NCBI GenBank assembly: GCA_040388375.1
Contig: JAZKBU010000018.1
Location: 1 to 51,305, forward strand
Reading direction: 5' to 3'
DNA from: Bacteroidota bacterium
Lineage (GTDB): Bacteria > Bacteroidota > Bacteroidia > UKL13-3
Length of the DNA stretch: 51,305 bases
Made by a program: the position numbers and the translations under genes. Below are positions 23,521 to 31,424 of the stretch, piece by piece; the stretch's first letter is position 1; each line of letters opens with the position of its first letter. The notes beneath the pieces are model-generated. The model was given only the letters and a program-made list of their open reading frames with translations. It was not told where the DNA came from and did no database searches.

Positions 23521-25611
23521 ATGAATACTGAACCAAAAAGATATTTAATAACAGCGGCTTTGCCTTATGCAAACGGACCTGTTCATATTGGCCACTTAGC
23601 GGGCTGTTACTTACCTGCCGATATTTATGTACGTTACTTAAAAGCACAGGGCAAAGAAGTGCTTTTTATTTGTGGTAGTGATGAGCATGGTGTGCCTATT
23701 ACTATTAAAGCAAAAAAGGAAGGCATTACCCCACAACAGGTGGTTGACAAATATGATGGCATTATGAAAAATGCTTTCCAGGATTTTGGTATTGACTTTT
23801 CGTATTACGGACGTACTTCATCAAAAACACACCACGACACTGCACAAGCATTTTTCAAAACCTTGTATGATAAAGGGGTATTTAAGGAAGAGGTTACCCA
23901 ACAATATTACGATGAAGAAGCTAAGCAATTTTTAGCTGACAGATATATTACCGGCACTTGCCCTCGTTGCGGCAATACCAATGCGTATGGCGACCAATGT
24001 GAGAAATGCGGAACTACATTAAGCCCTACTGATTTAATCAATCCTAAATCGGCTTTAAGTGGAGCAACACCTGTATTAAAAGAAACCAAAAATTGGTTTT
24101 TACCAATGGGCGATATTCAGCAAAGTGAAGCCTTTCAAGATTATATAAAACGTTTTGACGGCTGGAAAAGCAATATTAAAGGCCAATGCCAAAGCTGGTT
24201 AACGGAAGGGTTACAACCACGTGCCATGACACGCGATCTGGATTGGGGTGTACCTGTTCCTGTCCCCAATGCGGAAGGAAAAGTATTGTATGTGTGGTTT
24301 GATGCGCCAATTGGGTATATAAGTGCTACGAAAGAGTACTTAGCCAAGCCATCGTCTATAGACCATGGACCATGGACTGACTGGTGGCAAAACGATGAAA
24401 CTGCGCTGATTCATTTTATAGGAAAAGATAATATTGTGTTTCACGCTATTATTTTCCCGATGATGTTAATGACGCACGGACAGTATATTTTACCTACTAA
24501 TGTGCCCGCTAATGAGTTTTTAAATTTAGAAGGCGATAAAATTTCCACCAGTCGTAACTGGGCAGTTTGGCTACATGAGTATTTAATTGATTTCCCTAAC
24601 CGACAAGATGAATTGCGTTATGTGTTAACCAGCATTGCACCTGAAACCAAGGACAGTGAATTTACGTGGAAAGATTACCAAACACGTATAAACAGTGAGC
24701 TGGTAAGTATTTTCGGAAACTTTGTAAACCGTGTATTGGTATTAAGCGATAAGTTTTATGCCGGCAAAATCCCTAATGTAACCACCGTTTTAACGGATGA
24801 AAAATTACTAAACTCAAGACAAGTTTGTCTGGATGGTATAGCACAAAGTTTACATGCTATGCGTGAAGATTTAGATGCGGTAAAATTACGTGATGCACAA
24901 GCTGAGTTTATTAATGTAGCAAGAGCCGGAAATAAATATTTAGCCGATACTGAACCTTGGAAACTAATTAAAACAGACGAAGAAAGTGTTAAACAAATTA
25001 TGTTTGATGCTTTACAAATTTGTGCCAAGTTAGAGATAGCAGCAACACCTTTTTTACCGCATACGGCTTATAAATTAAAGACTATGTTAAATGCTCCTGA
25101 TTTACATTGGAGCTCATTATTCAATGAAAACATTTTAATGGAAAATCACCAGTTGGGCAAGGCGGAGATTTTATATAAACAAGTGGAAGACGAGGAAATT
25201 CAAAAACAGTTAACCCGTTTGGAAAATATAAAAAAGGCTAATAGCGAACAACCTGCCACTACGCAAACTTTAGCTGAAGTAAAGCCTGATATTACTTACG
25301 AAGATTTTGAAAAACTGGACTTACGTGTGGGCAAAGTTTTAGAAGCAGAAAAAGTTCCGAAAGCTGATAAATTATTGAAATTGACTGTTGATTTAGGTTT
25401 TGAAAAAAGAACTATACTAAGTGGTATTGCGGAGTATTATAGTCCGGAAGAATTAATTGGCAAACTCGTAACGGTAGTAGCTAATTTGGCTCCACGTAAA
25501 ATACGTGGTATTGAAAGCCAGGGTATGTTATTAATGGCGGGTAACGACTTTGGCAAACTATACAGTGTAGGACCTGATAAAGATATTGAAGCAGGAAGTG
25601 TCGTAAAGTAA
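23521..25611 (+). CDS. metG: Methionyl-tRNA synthetase
   Basis: A 696-residue class I synthetase that charges initiator and elongator tRNA-Met. It has the HIGH motif at residues 22-25, a four-Cys zinc knuckle (Cys147, Cys150, Cys160, Cys163) in the connective peptide, a KISTS version of KMSKS near 340-344, and a C-terminal tRNA-binding (EMAPII-like) domain from about 590 with [20 protein letters not shown]. This domain makes the homodimeric form. Residues 276-286 ([11 protein letters not shown]) are coded by a segment resembling an intergenic repeat at 17864-17881, in a loop that is variable across the family. The reading frame is intact. Confidence 0.97.
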   Translation: MNTEPKRYLITAALPYANGPVHIGHLAGCYLPADIYVRYLKAQGKEVLFICGSDEHGVPITIKAKKEGITPQQVVDKYDGIMKNAFQDFGIDFSYYGRTSSKTHHDTAQAFFKTLYDKGVFKEEVTQQYYDEEAKQFLADRYITGTCPRCGNTNAYGDQCEKCGTTLSPTDLINPKSALSGATPVLKETKNWFLPMGDIQQSEAFQDYIKRFDGWKSNIKGQCQSWLTEGLQPRAMTRDLDWGVPVPVPNAEGKVLYVWFDAPIGYISATKEYLAKPSSIDHGPWTDWWQNDETALIHFIGKDNIVFHAIIFPMMLMTHGQYILPTNVPANEFLNLEGDKISTSRNWAVWLHEYLIDFPNRQDELRYVLTSIAPETKDSEFTWKDYQTRINSELVSIFGNFVNRVLVLSDKFYAGKIPNVTTVLTDEKLLNSRQVCLDGIAQSLHAMREDLDAVKLRDAQAEFINVARAGNKYLADTEPWKLIKTDEESVKQIMFDALQICAKLEIAATPFLPHTAYKLKTMLNAPDLHWSSLFNENILMENHQLGKAEILYKQVEDEEIQKQLTRLENIKKANSEQPATTQTLAEVKPDITYEDFEKLDLRVGKVLEAEKVPKADKLLKLTVDLGFEKRTILSGIAEYYSPEELIGKLVTVVANLAPRKIRGIESQGMLLMAGNDFGKLYSVGPDKDIEAGSVVK
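24346..24381 (+). repeat. Repeat-like segment inside metG
   Basis: The coding sequence here contains CCATCGTCTATAGACCAT followed by GGACCATGGACT, i.e. GACCATG in tandem. Bases 24349-24366 match the reverse complement of 17864-17881 at 17 of 18 positions. It is in frame and codes for a surface loop between the FDAPIGY and FIGKDNIV motifs. Confidence 0.4.
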
Positions 25612-25620
25612 GGCAACAAC

Positions 25621-26205
25621 ATGGTTAATGCACTTGAACAACTTAAGCTTACCTGTAATCAAATTAGTGCTTTAACTGATGAAGAATGGAATGCTTTTAG
25701 CGCTATATGGAAACCTTTTAGTGCTAAACGCAAAGAGCAATTAACCTTAGCTGATAGTATTGAAAAACATTTGTACTTTGTATATGAAGGGGTACAACGT
25801 GTTTATTATTTTGATGAATCGGGCAGGGAAGCTACCATTGTTTTTACTTACGCTCCTTCATTTGGTGGCGTTCTTGATTCGTTTCTGCTGCAGCAGAACT
25901 CAAAGTACTATTACGAAACGCTAACACCTTCACAATTTTTAATAGCTGATGAAAGTGCTGTTAAACAATTAATGGTTGCACATAAAGGTATTGAAACATT
26001 AATAAGGCAAGGTGTAAGCTTTGCTTTATCAGGTGTATTGGAACGTTTAACTGAACTGCAATGTTTTTCATCGGAAGAAAAATTTAAACAGCTCTTAAAA
26101 CGCAGCCCTCATATTTTGCAATTGGTGCCTCATAAATACCTGGCTAATTATATTGGTATTGATGCTACTAACTTCAGTAAATTAATCAATAAAATAAGGA
26201 TTTAA
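25621..26205 (+). CDS. Crp/Fnr-family transcriptional regulator
   Basis: A 194-residue regulator with a cyclic-nucleotide-like beta-barrel (about 30-115; HLYFVYEGVQRVYYFDESGR) and a C-terminal winged helix with LVPHKYLANYIGIDATNFSKL (about 167-187) as recognition unit. The phosphate-binding cassette residues are not conserved, so the effector is not predictable. It is 9 bp after metG and ends 74 bp before the DUF4345 start. It is probably the local regulator of the DUF4345 and DinB genes that follow; it is unlike the Crp protein at 4376 in sequence. Confidence 0.88.
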   Translation: MVNALEQLKLTCNQISALTDEEWNAFSAIWKPFSAKRKEQLTLADSIEKHLYFVYEGVQRVYYFDESGREATIVFTYAPSFGGVLDSFLLQQNSKYYYETLTPSQFLIADESAVKQLMVAHKGIETLIRQGVSFALSGVLERLTELQCFSSEEKFKQLLKRSPHILQLVPHKYLANYIGIDATNFSKLINKIRI

Positions 26206-26252
26206 AAATGTTGGTTTTTACCAATAATTATTGTTTTGTAATGCCTCAGTTT

Positions 26253-26275
26253 TGTTGCGAAATAAAATCACAACA
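26253..26275. promoter_or_regulatory. Dyad upstream of DUF4345 gene, possible operator or hairpin
   Basis: TGTTG (26253-26257) and CAACA (26271-26275) are complementary arms separated by 13 bp, ending 4 bp before the ATG at 26280. The spacing is longer than a normal Crp site (N6), so a leader hairpin is as likely as an operator. Confidence 0.25.
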
Positions 26276-26279
26276 CAAA

Positions 26280-26693
26280 ATGAATATCGCAAAAAAAGTA
26301 AATATAGGCGCAAAAATTTTTATCGGCATCTCTGCTTTAAGTTTATTATCCGTTAGCTTAATGGCATTTGGCAACCCTCAATCGGTAATGGATTTAGTAC
26401 AGGTAAAACTCAATAATACTGATGCGTATAGCTCCATCAGAGGTATGTATGGCGGAGCGGGTATGTGTATAGTATTACATCTCGTTTATTTATTCTTTAA
26501 AAACACTAAAATGGCCTTAGGGTTCCTTTGTATGCTTTGGGGGTTTTATGCATTAAGCAGGACAATAACTATTTTCAATGAAGGGCCTTTGGGTAGCTTT
26601 GGTTCGCAATGGATAGTGATTGAAAGTATACTATTTATTATTGCTTTAAGTTTACTTTTAACCGTTAATTATTTGCAAAAAAATGAACAATAG
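26280..26693 (+). CDS. DUF4345-like four-helix membrane protein
   Basis: A 137-residue integral membrane protein with four predicted helices (FIGISALSLLSVSLMAF, GGAGMCIVLHLVYLFF, ALGFLCMLWGFYALSR and the C-terminal ESILFIIALSLLLTV). The spacing of charged loops and the SIRGMYGGAG segment after the first helix are typical of DUF4345 proteins. The start is ATG 26280; the longer frame from 26208 begins with residues that are not membrane-like. The biochemical role is unknown. It overlaps the DinB gene by 11 bp and follows a Crp gene, so the three form an operon. Confidence 0.75.
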   Translation: MNIAKKVNIGAKIFIGISALSLLSVSLMAFGNPQSVMDLVQVKLNNTDAYSSIRGMYGGAGMCIVLHLVYLFFKNTKMALGFLCMLWGFYALSRTITIFNEGPLGSFGSQWIVIESILFIIALSLLLTVNYLQKNEQ

Positions 26694-27237
26694 TATAACG
26701 CCTAAAGAATTATTTTTAGAACGCATCCATAACGAGGTTGAATTGCATTTACATGAGGTTATTGCACAATTTCAAAACTTACCTGAACATCTATTATTAA
26801 GGCCATCTTCAACTAGCGGCTGGAGCATAGCACAATGTTTAGCGCATTTAAACAGCTATGGACATTACTACTTACCATTGATTAAAAAAGCCATCGACAA
26901 TGCTCCTCAAAATAATCATGTAGTAAATGATAAGCACAGTTGGCTAGGTAAATATTTTACCAAAATGATGCGTACTGATGCTACGCAAAAAAAGTACAAA
27001 GCTTTTAAAGGCCATATACCTGCAACACATTTAAATGCACATGCAGAGATAGCTGAATTCATTAACCAAAATGAGCAATTGTTATTGTTTTTAAAACAGG
27101 CAAAGGGTATTGATACGAATGGTATTAAAATAAATATTTCGATTAGTAAATGGATAAAAATAAACTTAAATGATTTATTTGATTTTATAGTAGCTCATAA
27201 TGACAGGCATATATTACAGGCTAAAAGAAATCTTTGA
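26683..27237 (+). CDS. DinB-family protein (putative metal-dependent enzyme)
   Basis: A 184-residue DinB/YfiT-like four-helix protein. Metal-type histidines are seen as CLAHLNSYGHYYL (about 48-60) and AHNDRHILQAKR near the C terminus. These match the triad of His that binds divalent metal in DinB_2 proteins, which include bacillithiol- and mycothiol-transferases; in Bacteroidota the thiol partner is unclear. Its ATG lies within the end of the DUF4345 gene. It is convergent with the kinase gene, 19 bp apart, with no hairpin between. Confidence 0.82.
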   Translation: MNNSITPKELFLERIHNEVELHLHEVIAQFQNLPEHLLLRPSSTSGWSIAQCLAHLNSYGHYYLPLIKKAIDNAPQNNHVVNDKHSWLGKYFTKMMRTDATQKKYKAFKGHIPATHLNAHAEIAEFINQNEQLLLFLKQAKGIDTNGIKINISISKWIKINLNDLFDFIVAHNDRHILQAKRNL

Positions 27238-27256
27238 TAATTGTTATAGCTTAAAA

Positions 27257-29131
27257 CTACTTCAGTTCAACAAGGGCTTGCTGCACTTCTTGTCTGGCTT
27301 TATCCCAAGTCAACTTCAACTTATTAAACAATCGTAACACTTCACCTTGTTGATTATCTTCATGGATATTTTCTTCCATAAACGTTAAATCATCCCTCAG
27401 CATTTCTAAGCCTAATACTAATAAATTATTCTTCAATTTATGGATGGTGGTAGAAAATGTATCATACTCTTTCTTTGCAATTTGTTGCTCGGCATCTACA
27501 ATAAGAGCTGGTATTTCGCTCCCTAAAATGGAAAGCATTTCTTTCATAAACGACATGGAGCCAAGGGCAGCATCAGTTAATTTGGTTAAATCAATATAAT
27601 GAAACTGCGTTGTGTTGTTTGTCAGGTTACTTGCGTTTCCTATGGTTCCTATACTATTATTTTCTGCACCTAATAATTCGCTTATTTTCTCGCGTAACTG
27701 ATCTGCATTGAATGGCTTGGTTAAACAAATATTTGCCCCTGCTGCCATGGCTTTATCCATGGAGCTGGTTTCAGCCGAAGCCGTTAATGCGATAATAGGA
27801 ACTGTTTTGCCGGTTTCGAGTGCACGAATATTTTGTATGGCTTCAAAACCATTCATTATAGGCATAAACAAATCGACCAATAATAAATCGAACGGTTGTT
27901 CTTTAAACAATGTGAAAGCCTCTAACCCGTTATTAGCACAGGTAACCTCTGCTCCCCAATATTTAATGAAAGATACTGCTACCCGCTGGTTTACTATATT
28001 GTCTTCTACCAACAGTATTTTTGCCTGCTTTAAATTAGCAAACTGGGGTAAAATACCTGTTGTTTTTTCTTCTATAAACTGGTTGGCAAGTGATGATTCT
28101 TCGAAAGCCAATTCAAAATAAAAACAACTGCCTTTATTCGCAGTACTTTCTACTCCAATTATACCGCCTTGTAACTCTACTAAATTTTTGGAAATGGCTA
28201 AGCCTACTCCGGTTCCTCCATAGTTTTGATTGATGCTATTGTTGGCTTGTTCAAAATCATCGAAAATATTTTTTATCTCCCCTTTATTAATTCCAATGCC
28301 TGTATCGGCTATTTGAAACAACAAACAATTGGTATTGCCTTTCATACCGGTTTTGGTAACATGTAATGTTATTTCGCCATGCTCGGTAAACTTTATAGCA
28401 TTACTTACTAGGTTGTTTAACACTTGTGTTAAACGCAAACTATCTCCTATTAAATAATGGGGTACGTTGTTATCAATACTATAAGTAAACTGTAATCCTT
28501 TTAGTTCGCATTTGGTTAAATAGGTTTGATGTACGCCTGCTACTATATGCTTCAAATCAAAATCGGTTTTAACAAAATCTATTTTGCCTGCGCCTATTTT
28601 CGATAAGTCTAATACATCTGTGATCAATGCCAGCAGGTTATTAGCTGAAAAGGAAAGTATATCTAAATTCTCTTTTGTTTCACCTTTCGGTTTTTTAAGC
28701 AGCATATAATTGGTTAAACCAATAATTGCATTTAAAGGCGTACGTATTTCATGGCTAATAGTAGCCAAAAACTGGTTTGTCCTGGCTTGTTTTTTTTCTA
28801 TATAATTGGGTTCAGATACTACGTAAAACAAAAGCACATTGTCTTCTTCAATATGTACTATCTGGGTTCTTAGCTGGTGCTTTTCTAAATCTTTGGTTTG
28901 TAATAGTATTTCCAGATTATTGGCCTCTGCAAAATCGTTAAACTGTAAATTTTCTTTGCTTGCATTAATTACCTGAAAAACCTTGTTAAAATTTTCATTT
29001 TGATATCCTGCTAACAGGTTGGATAAACCATTGCCAAATTCTATTATCTGCAAACGGCTATCAAGTAGAAAATAATAAGGAAAAAGCCTTTCTATCTGGT
29101 TATTTTGGAGTTTTGAAAACAGGTTTTTCAT
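27257..29131 (-). CDS. Hybrid sensor histidine kinase with HNOBA-like PAS, receiver and Hpt domains
   Basis: A 624-residue cytoplasmic signalling protein with no clear membrane helix. Residues about 15-110 (LFPYYFLLDSRLQIIEFGNG, QLRTQIVHIEEDNVLLFYVV) resemble the HNOBA PAS-like domain of NO/O2 signalling proteins. The HisKA domain has SHEIRTPLNA with His127. The ATPase domain has N, G1 and G2 boxes (NAIKFTEHG, ADTGIGI, GGTGVGLAI). A receiver at 370-490 has Asp420 in LLLVDLFMPIMNG with Lys472. A C-terminal Hpt domain has His564 in IHKLKNNL. A full His-Asp-His relay is thus in one chain; the final receiver may be the response regulator encoded upstream at 29187. Confidence 0.88.
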   Translation of the reverse strand: MKNLFSKLQNNQIERLFPYYFLLDSRLQIIEFGNGLSNLLAGYQNENFNKVFQVINASKENLQFNDFAEANNLEILLQTKDLEKHQLRTQIVHIEEDNVLLFYVVSEPNYIEKKQARTNQFLATISHEIRTPLNAIIGLTNYMLLKKPKGETKENLDILSFSANNLLALITDVLDLSKIGAGKIDFVKTDFDLKHIVAGVHQTYLTKCELKGLQFTYSIDNNVPHYLIGDSLRLTQVLNNLVSNAIKFTEHGEITLHVTKTGMKGNTNCLLFQIADTGIGINKGEIKNIFDDFEQANNSINQNYGGTGVGLAISKNLVELQGGIIGVESTANKGSCFYFELAFEESSLANQFIEEKTTGILPQFANLKQAKILLVEDNIVNQRVAVSFIKYWGAEVTCANNGLEAFTLFKEQPFDLLLVDLFMPIMNGFEAIQNIRALETGKTVPIIALTASAETSSMDKAMAAGANICLTKPFNADQLREKISELLGAENNSIGTIGNASNLTNNTTQFHYIDLTKLTDAALGSMSFMKEMLSILGSEIPALIVDAEQQIAKKEYDTFSTTIHKLKNNLLVLGLEMLRDDLTFMEENIHEDNQQGEVLRLFNKLKLTWDKARQEVQQALVELK

Positions 29132-29186
29132 GAGACTTTTTTATAAACCCAACAGGCTAATAATGTATATGATTATACTAAGTAAG

Positions 29187-29579
29187 TTATTTACTCTTTA
29201 AAAAATACTCAGGCTCACTTGCAATAATTTTATCAATTTTAACCTTTAACTCTTTCGGGTCGCATGGTTTTACCATATAGCCAAATATGCCCAACTCTAA
29301 GCATTTTATACGCTCCTGACTATTATTTACATTGGTAAGCATTATAATAGGTGGAAGGGCTTCATACATATCCTGAAGTCGTTCTAAAAACTGGATGCCA
29401 CTCATTCCGTCCATAATAATATCTAATATAATTACTTTGGGTTTATTGCCTTCTTTTAAATAGGTTAATGCATCTTCTGCTTTCCCTTCGGCAACAACGT
29501 TATAAAAATGCCCTAAATAATGCTCAAGCATTTTACGAGCCGTCAATTGGTCATCAATAATTAGAATAGTGTTCTGCAT
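29187..29579 (-). CDS. Single-domain response regulator
   Basis: A 130-residue receiver-only protein (CheY type). Acidic pocket DDQ near residues 9-10, phosphorylation site Asp53 in VIILDIIMDGMSG, the TN switch residue in IIMLTNVNN, and Lys in MVKPCDPKELKVKI. No DNA-binding or output domain is present, so it probably passes phosphate to, or competes with, another partner. It lies 55 bp upstream of the hybrid kinase gene on the same strand, so they form a two-component pair in one transcript. The order regulator then kinase fits a direct pair. Confidence 0.92.
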   Translation of the reverse strand: MQNTILIIDDQLTARKMLEHYLGHFYNVVAEGKAEDALTYLKEGNKPKVIILDIIMDGMSGIQFLERLQDMYEALPPIIMLTNVNNSQERIKCLELGIFGYMVKPCDPKELKVKIDKIIASEPEYFLKSK

Positions 29580-29676
29580 AGAAATATTTTAACAAATATG
29601 TAATTTTATAAGCAATGATGCCAGAAAATATTACAACGCTGTTAAATGACTAAAATGAAAGCTGAAATGAAAATAG

Positions 29677-30207
29677 TTACTGACTTAACACTTCTATATA
29701 AACTTTGCTTAACGACACGTAGTTCTGTGCATTTTGTTTTATTTTTTCTACCTGCTCGGGGCTAATCTGCTTAACTACTTTGGCGGGTGTTCCCATTACC
29801 AATGAATAGGGTGGAATTTGTGTACCTTCGGTTACCAATGCATTGGCACCTATAATAGAAAACTCACCAATGCTGGCTTTATTTAAAATGGTACTGTGCA
29901 TGCCAACCAATACATTGTTGGCAATAGTAGCTCCGTGTATAATAGCACTGTGGCCCACTATACATTCTTCGCCAATTATTACCGGGCAGTTTGGGTCTAC
30001 GTGAATTACTGCATTATCCTGCACATTGCTTCTGTCGCCTATTTGTATTAAATCGTTATCACCACGCAATACTGCACCAAACCAAATGCTAACTTCATTA
30101 CCTAATACTACGTTGCCTAATACGGTAGCATTAGGAGCAATAAACACATCGGTTCCTTTGCTGATGGGCTTTTTTAAAGTGGCTTTTATTTGTTCAGCAT
30201 TATTCAT
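29677..30207 (-). CDS. Gamma-carbonic anhydrase family protein (PaaY/YrdA-like)
   Basis: A 176-residue left-handed beta-helix protein with hexapeptide repeats (NATVLGNVVLGNEVSIW, CPVIIGEECIVG, ANNVLVGMHSTILN). Metal-site histidines appear in AVIHVD and VGHSAIIHG. The length and pattern match the gamma-carbonic anhydrase/PaaY/YrdA group, which form trimers with zinc or iron at the interfaces. Whether this member has anhydrase activity is unknown. It starts 3 bp after the serine hydrolase stop, the last gene of the purH run. Confidence 0.9.
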   Translation of the reverse strand: MNNAEQIKATLKKPISKGTDVFIAPNATVLGNVVLGNEVSIWFGAVLRGDNDLIQIGDRSNVQDNAVIHVDPNCPVIIGEECIVGHSAIIHGATIANNVLVGMHSTILNKASIGEFSIIGANALVTEGTQIPPYSLVMGTPAKVVKQISPEQVEKIKQNAQNYVSLSKVYIEVLSQ

Positions 30208-30210
30208 GGC

Positions 30211-31371
30211 TTATTCAAATAAAAGGGCTGCATCTAAATACACAAATATATCGCTTGGTAATTCATCGCCTTGCTTGGCACCACGTTTATGGCCCGTGCG
30301 TACGACTATTATGTTTTTATCGGGTATAGCAAAAATGTATTGCCCGCGAATTCCCCTGCAATAAAAAATGGGATGCGATTTGTAATTGGTAACCCACCAC
30401 TGATATCCGTACTGGTCGTTAGGTTTACCATCGGTTTTAAGCAAAGGAGCCAGCGTAATGGATTGTTGAATATAACTGCTGTCTATCAGTTGTTGTCCGT
30501 TCCAATTACCGTATTGCATGTATAGTTTGGCTATACGGGCAAAATCACGACTGGTAGCGTACCAACAGCAGCTTACTTTTTCCATGCCGGCTTCTTTATC
30601 TAAACTCCAAAAAGCGGGTTGCTCTGCACCCATTGGCTGCCATAAATTTTTAGCTGCATAATCGCTTATACTTTGTGCGCCTAATACTTTTTTCAATATC
30701 ATACCTAACAACTGGCTATCGCCTCCTTTGTAGTTAAATACTTTACCGGGTGCTTCTACTACATCTGATTTTAAAGTTAAACCGTTTACATCTTCGCCAT
30801 AATAAGCTTCGCTTGGCCATGCCCACGGGCTATTATAGGTTTCGTCAAAGCCAACACCACTACTCATGGTTAATAAATGAGCTATAGTAATTTTGGCTTT
30901 TTCGCCTGTTTTATAACTGTCAATATAATTGCCAACGGGCTCATCAATGCTTTTTATTAAACCTTGTTTCAAGGCTATACCAATTAAAGCCGCAGTAAAA
31001 CTTTTAGCCATGCTGAATGAATTGGTTACGCTCTTGTCGTTATGTTGCTCCCAATAGTTTTCGTATACAATGGTATCGTGCTTAATTACTAAAAACGAAG
31101 TGGTTTTAAATGCTTCTATTCTTTGAATAATATCATCGGGTAATTTCTTTTTATTATAAGTATCGGTTACTACCCAAGCCTGTGGTTTACCTGTTGCAAT
31201 TTCTCTACTGGGAAAAAGCGAAAGCTCATCTATATCGGGACTTAGCTTGCCGCTGAAAACAGTGAGCGCAAATACTTTATTTAAAAATATTTTACCGCTT
31301 ACCAATATGGCTATTTCGCCTAAAAGTAAAATGCTAATCATTACAATTAAAAACCACTTTATAAATTTCAT
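30211..31371 (-). CDS. Serine hydrolase, beta-lactamase class C fold, membrane anchored
   Basis: A 386-residue protein. N-terminal segment FLIVMISILLLGEIAILVSG is a signal anchor. The beta-lactamase/DD-peptidase-type fold has the nucleophile motif SMAK (Ser120 to Lys123) in TNSFSMAKSFTAALIGIAL. The second motif is NYKGGDSQLLG, of the 6-aminohexanoate-dimer hydrolase (NylB-like) type instead of YxN. The C-terminal part has GYQWWVTNY. It is likely an envelope esterase or amidase, not a true beta-lactamase, though the substrate is not known. It lies 53 bp downstream of the ABC exporter and 3 bp before the carbonic-anhydrase-like gene. Confidence 0.85.
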   Translation of the reverse strand: MKFIKWFLIVMISILLLGEIAILVSGKIFLNKVFALTVFSGKLSPDIDELSLFPSREIATGKPQAWVVTDTYNKKKLPDDIIQRIEAFKTTSFLVIKHDTIVYENYWEQHNDKSVTNSFSMAKSFTAALIGIALKQGLIKSIDEPVGNYIDSYKTGEKAKITIAHLLTMSSGVGFDETYNSPWAWPSEAYYGEDVNGLTLKSDVVEAPGKVFNYKGGDSQLLGMILKKVLGAQSISDYAAKNLWQPMGAEQPAFWSLDKEAGMEKVSCCWYATSRDFARIAKLYMQYGNWNGQQLIDSSYIQQSITLAPLLKTDGKPNDQYGYQWWVTNYKSHPIFYCRGIRGQYIFAIPDKNIIVVRTGHKRGAKQGDELPSDIFVYLDAALLFE

Positions 31372-31424
31372 TGTATTTGTTATTTAGTTTTAAACTGACA
31401 ATATATAATTTTTGTGTTATACTT

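Noticed and set aside
24538-24552. KISTS in place of KMSKS in methionyl-tRNA synthetase
   Set aside because: Relaxed forms of this motif are common in MetG of other bacteria and archaea, so it is not evidence of altered function.
30211-31371. A true class C beta-lactamase
   Set aside because: The SxxK motif is present but the second motif is NYKG-type as in NylB-like hydrolases, and the gene lies in a housekeeping operon, so antibiotic resistance is not claimed.
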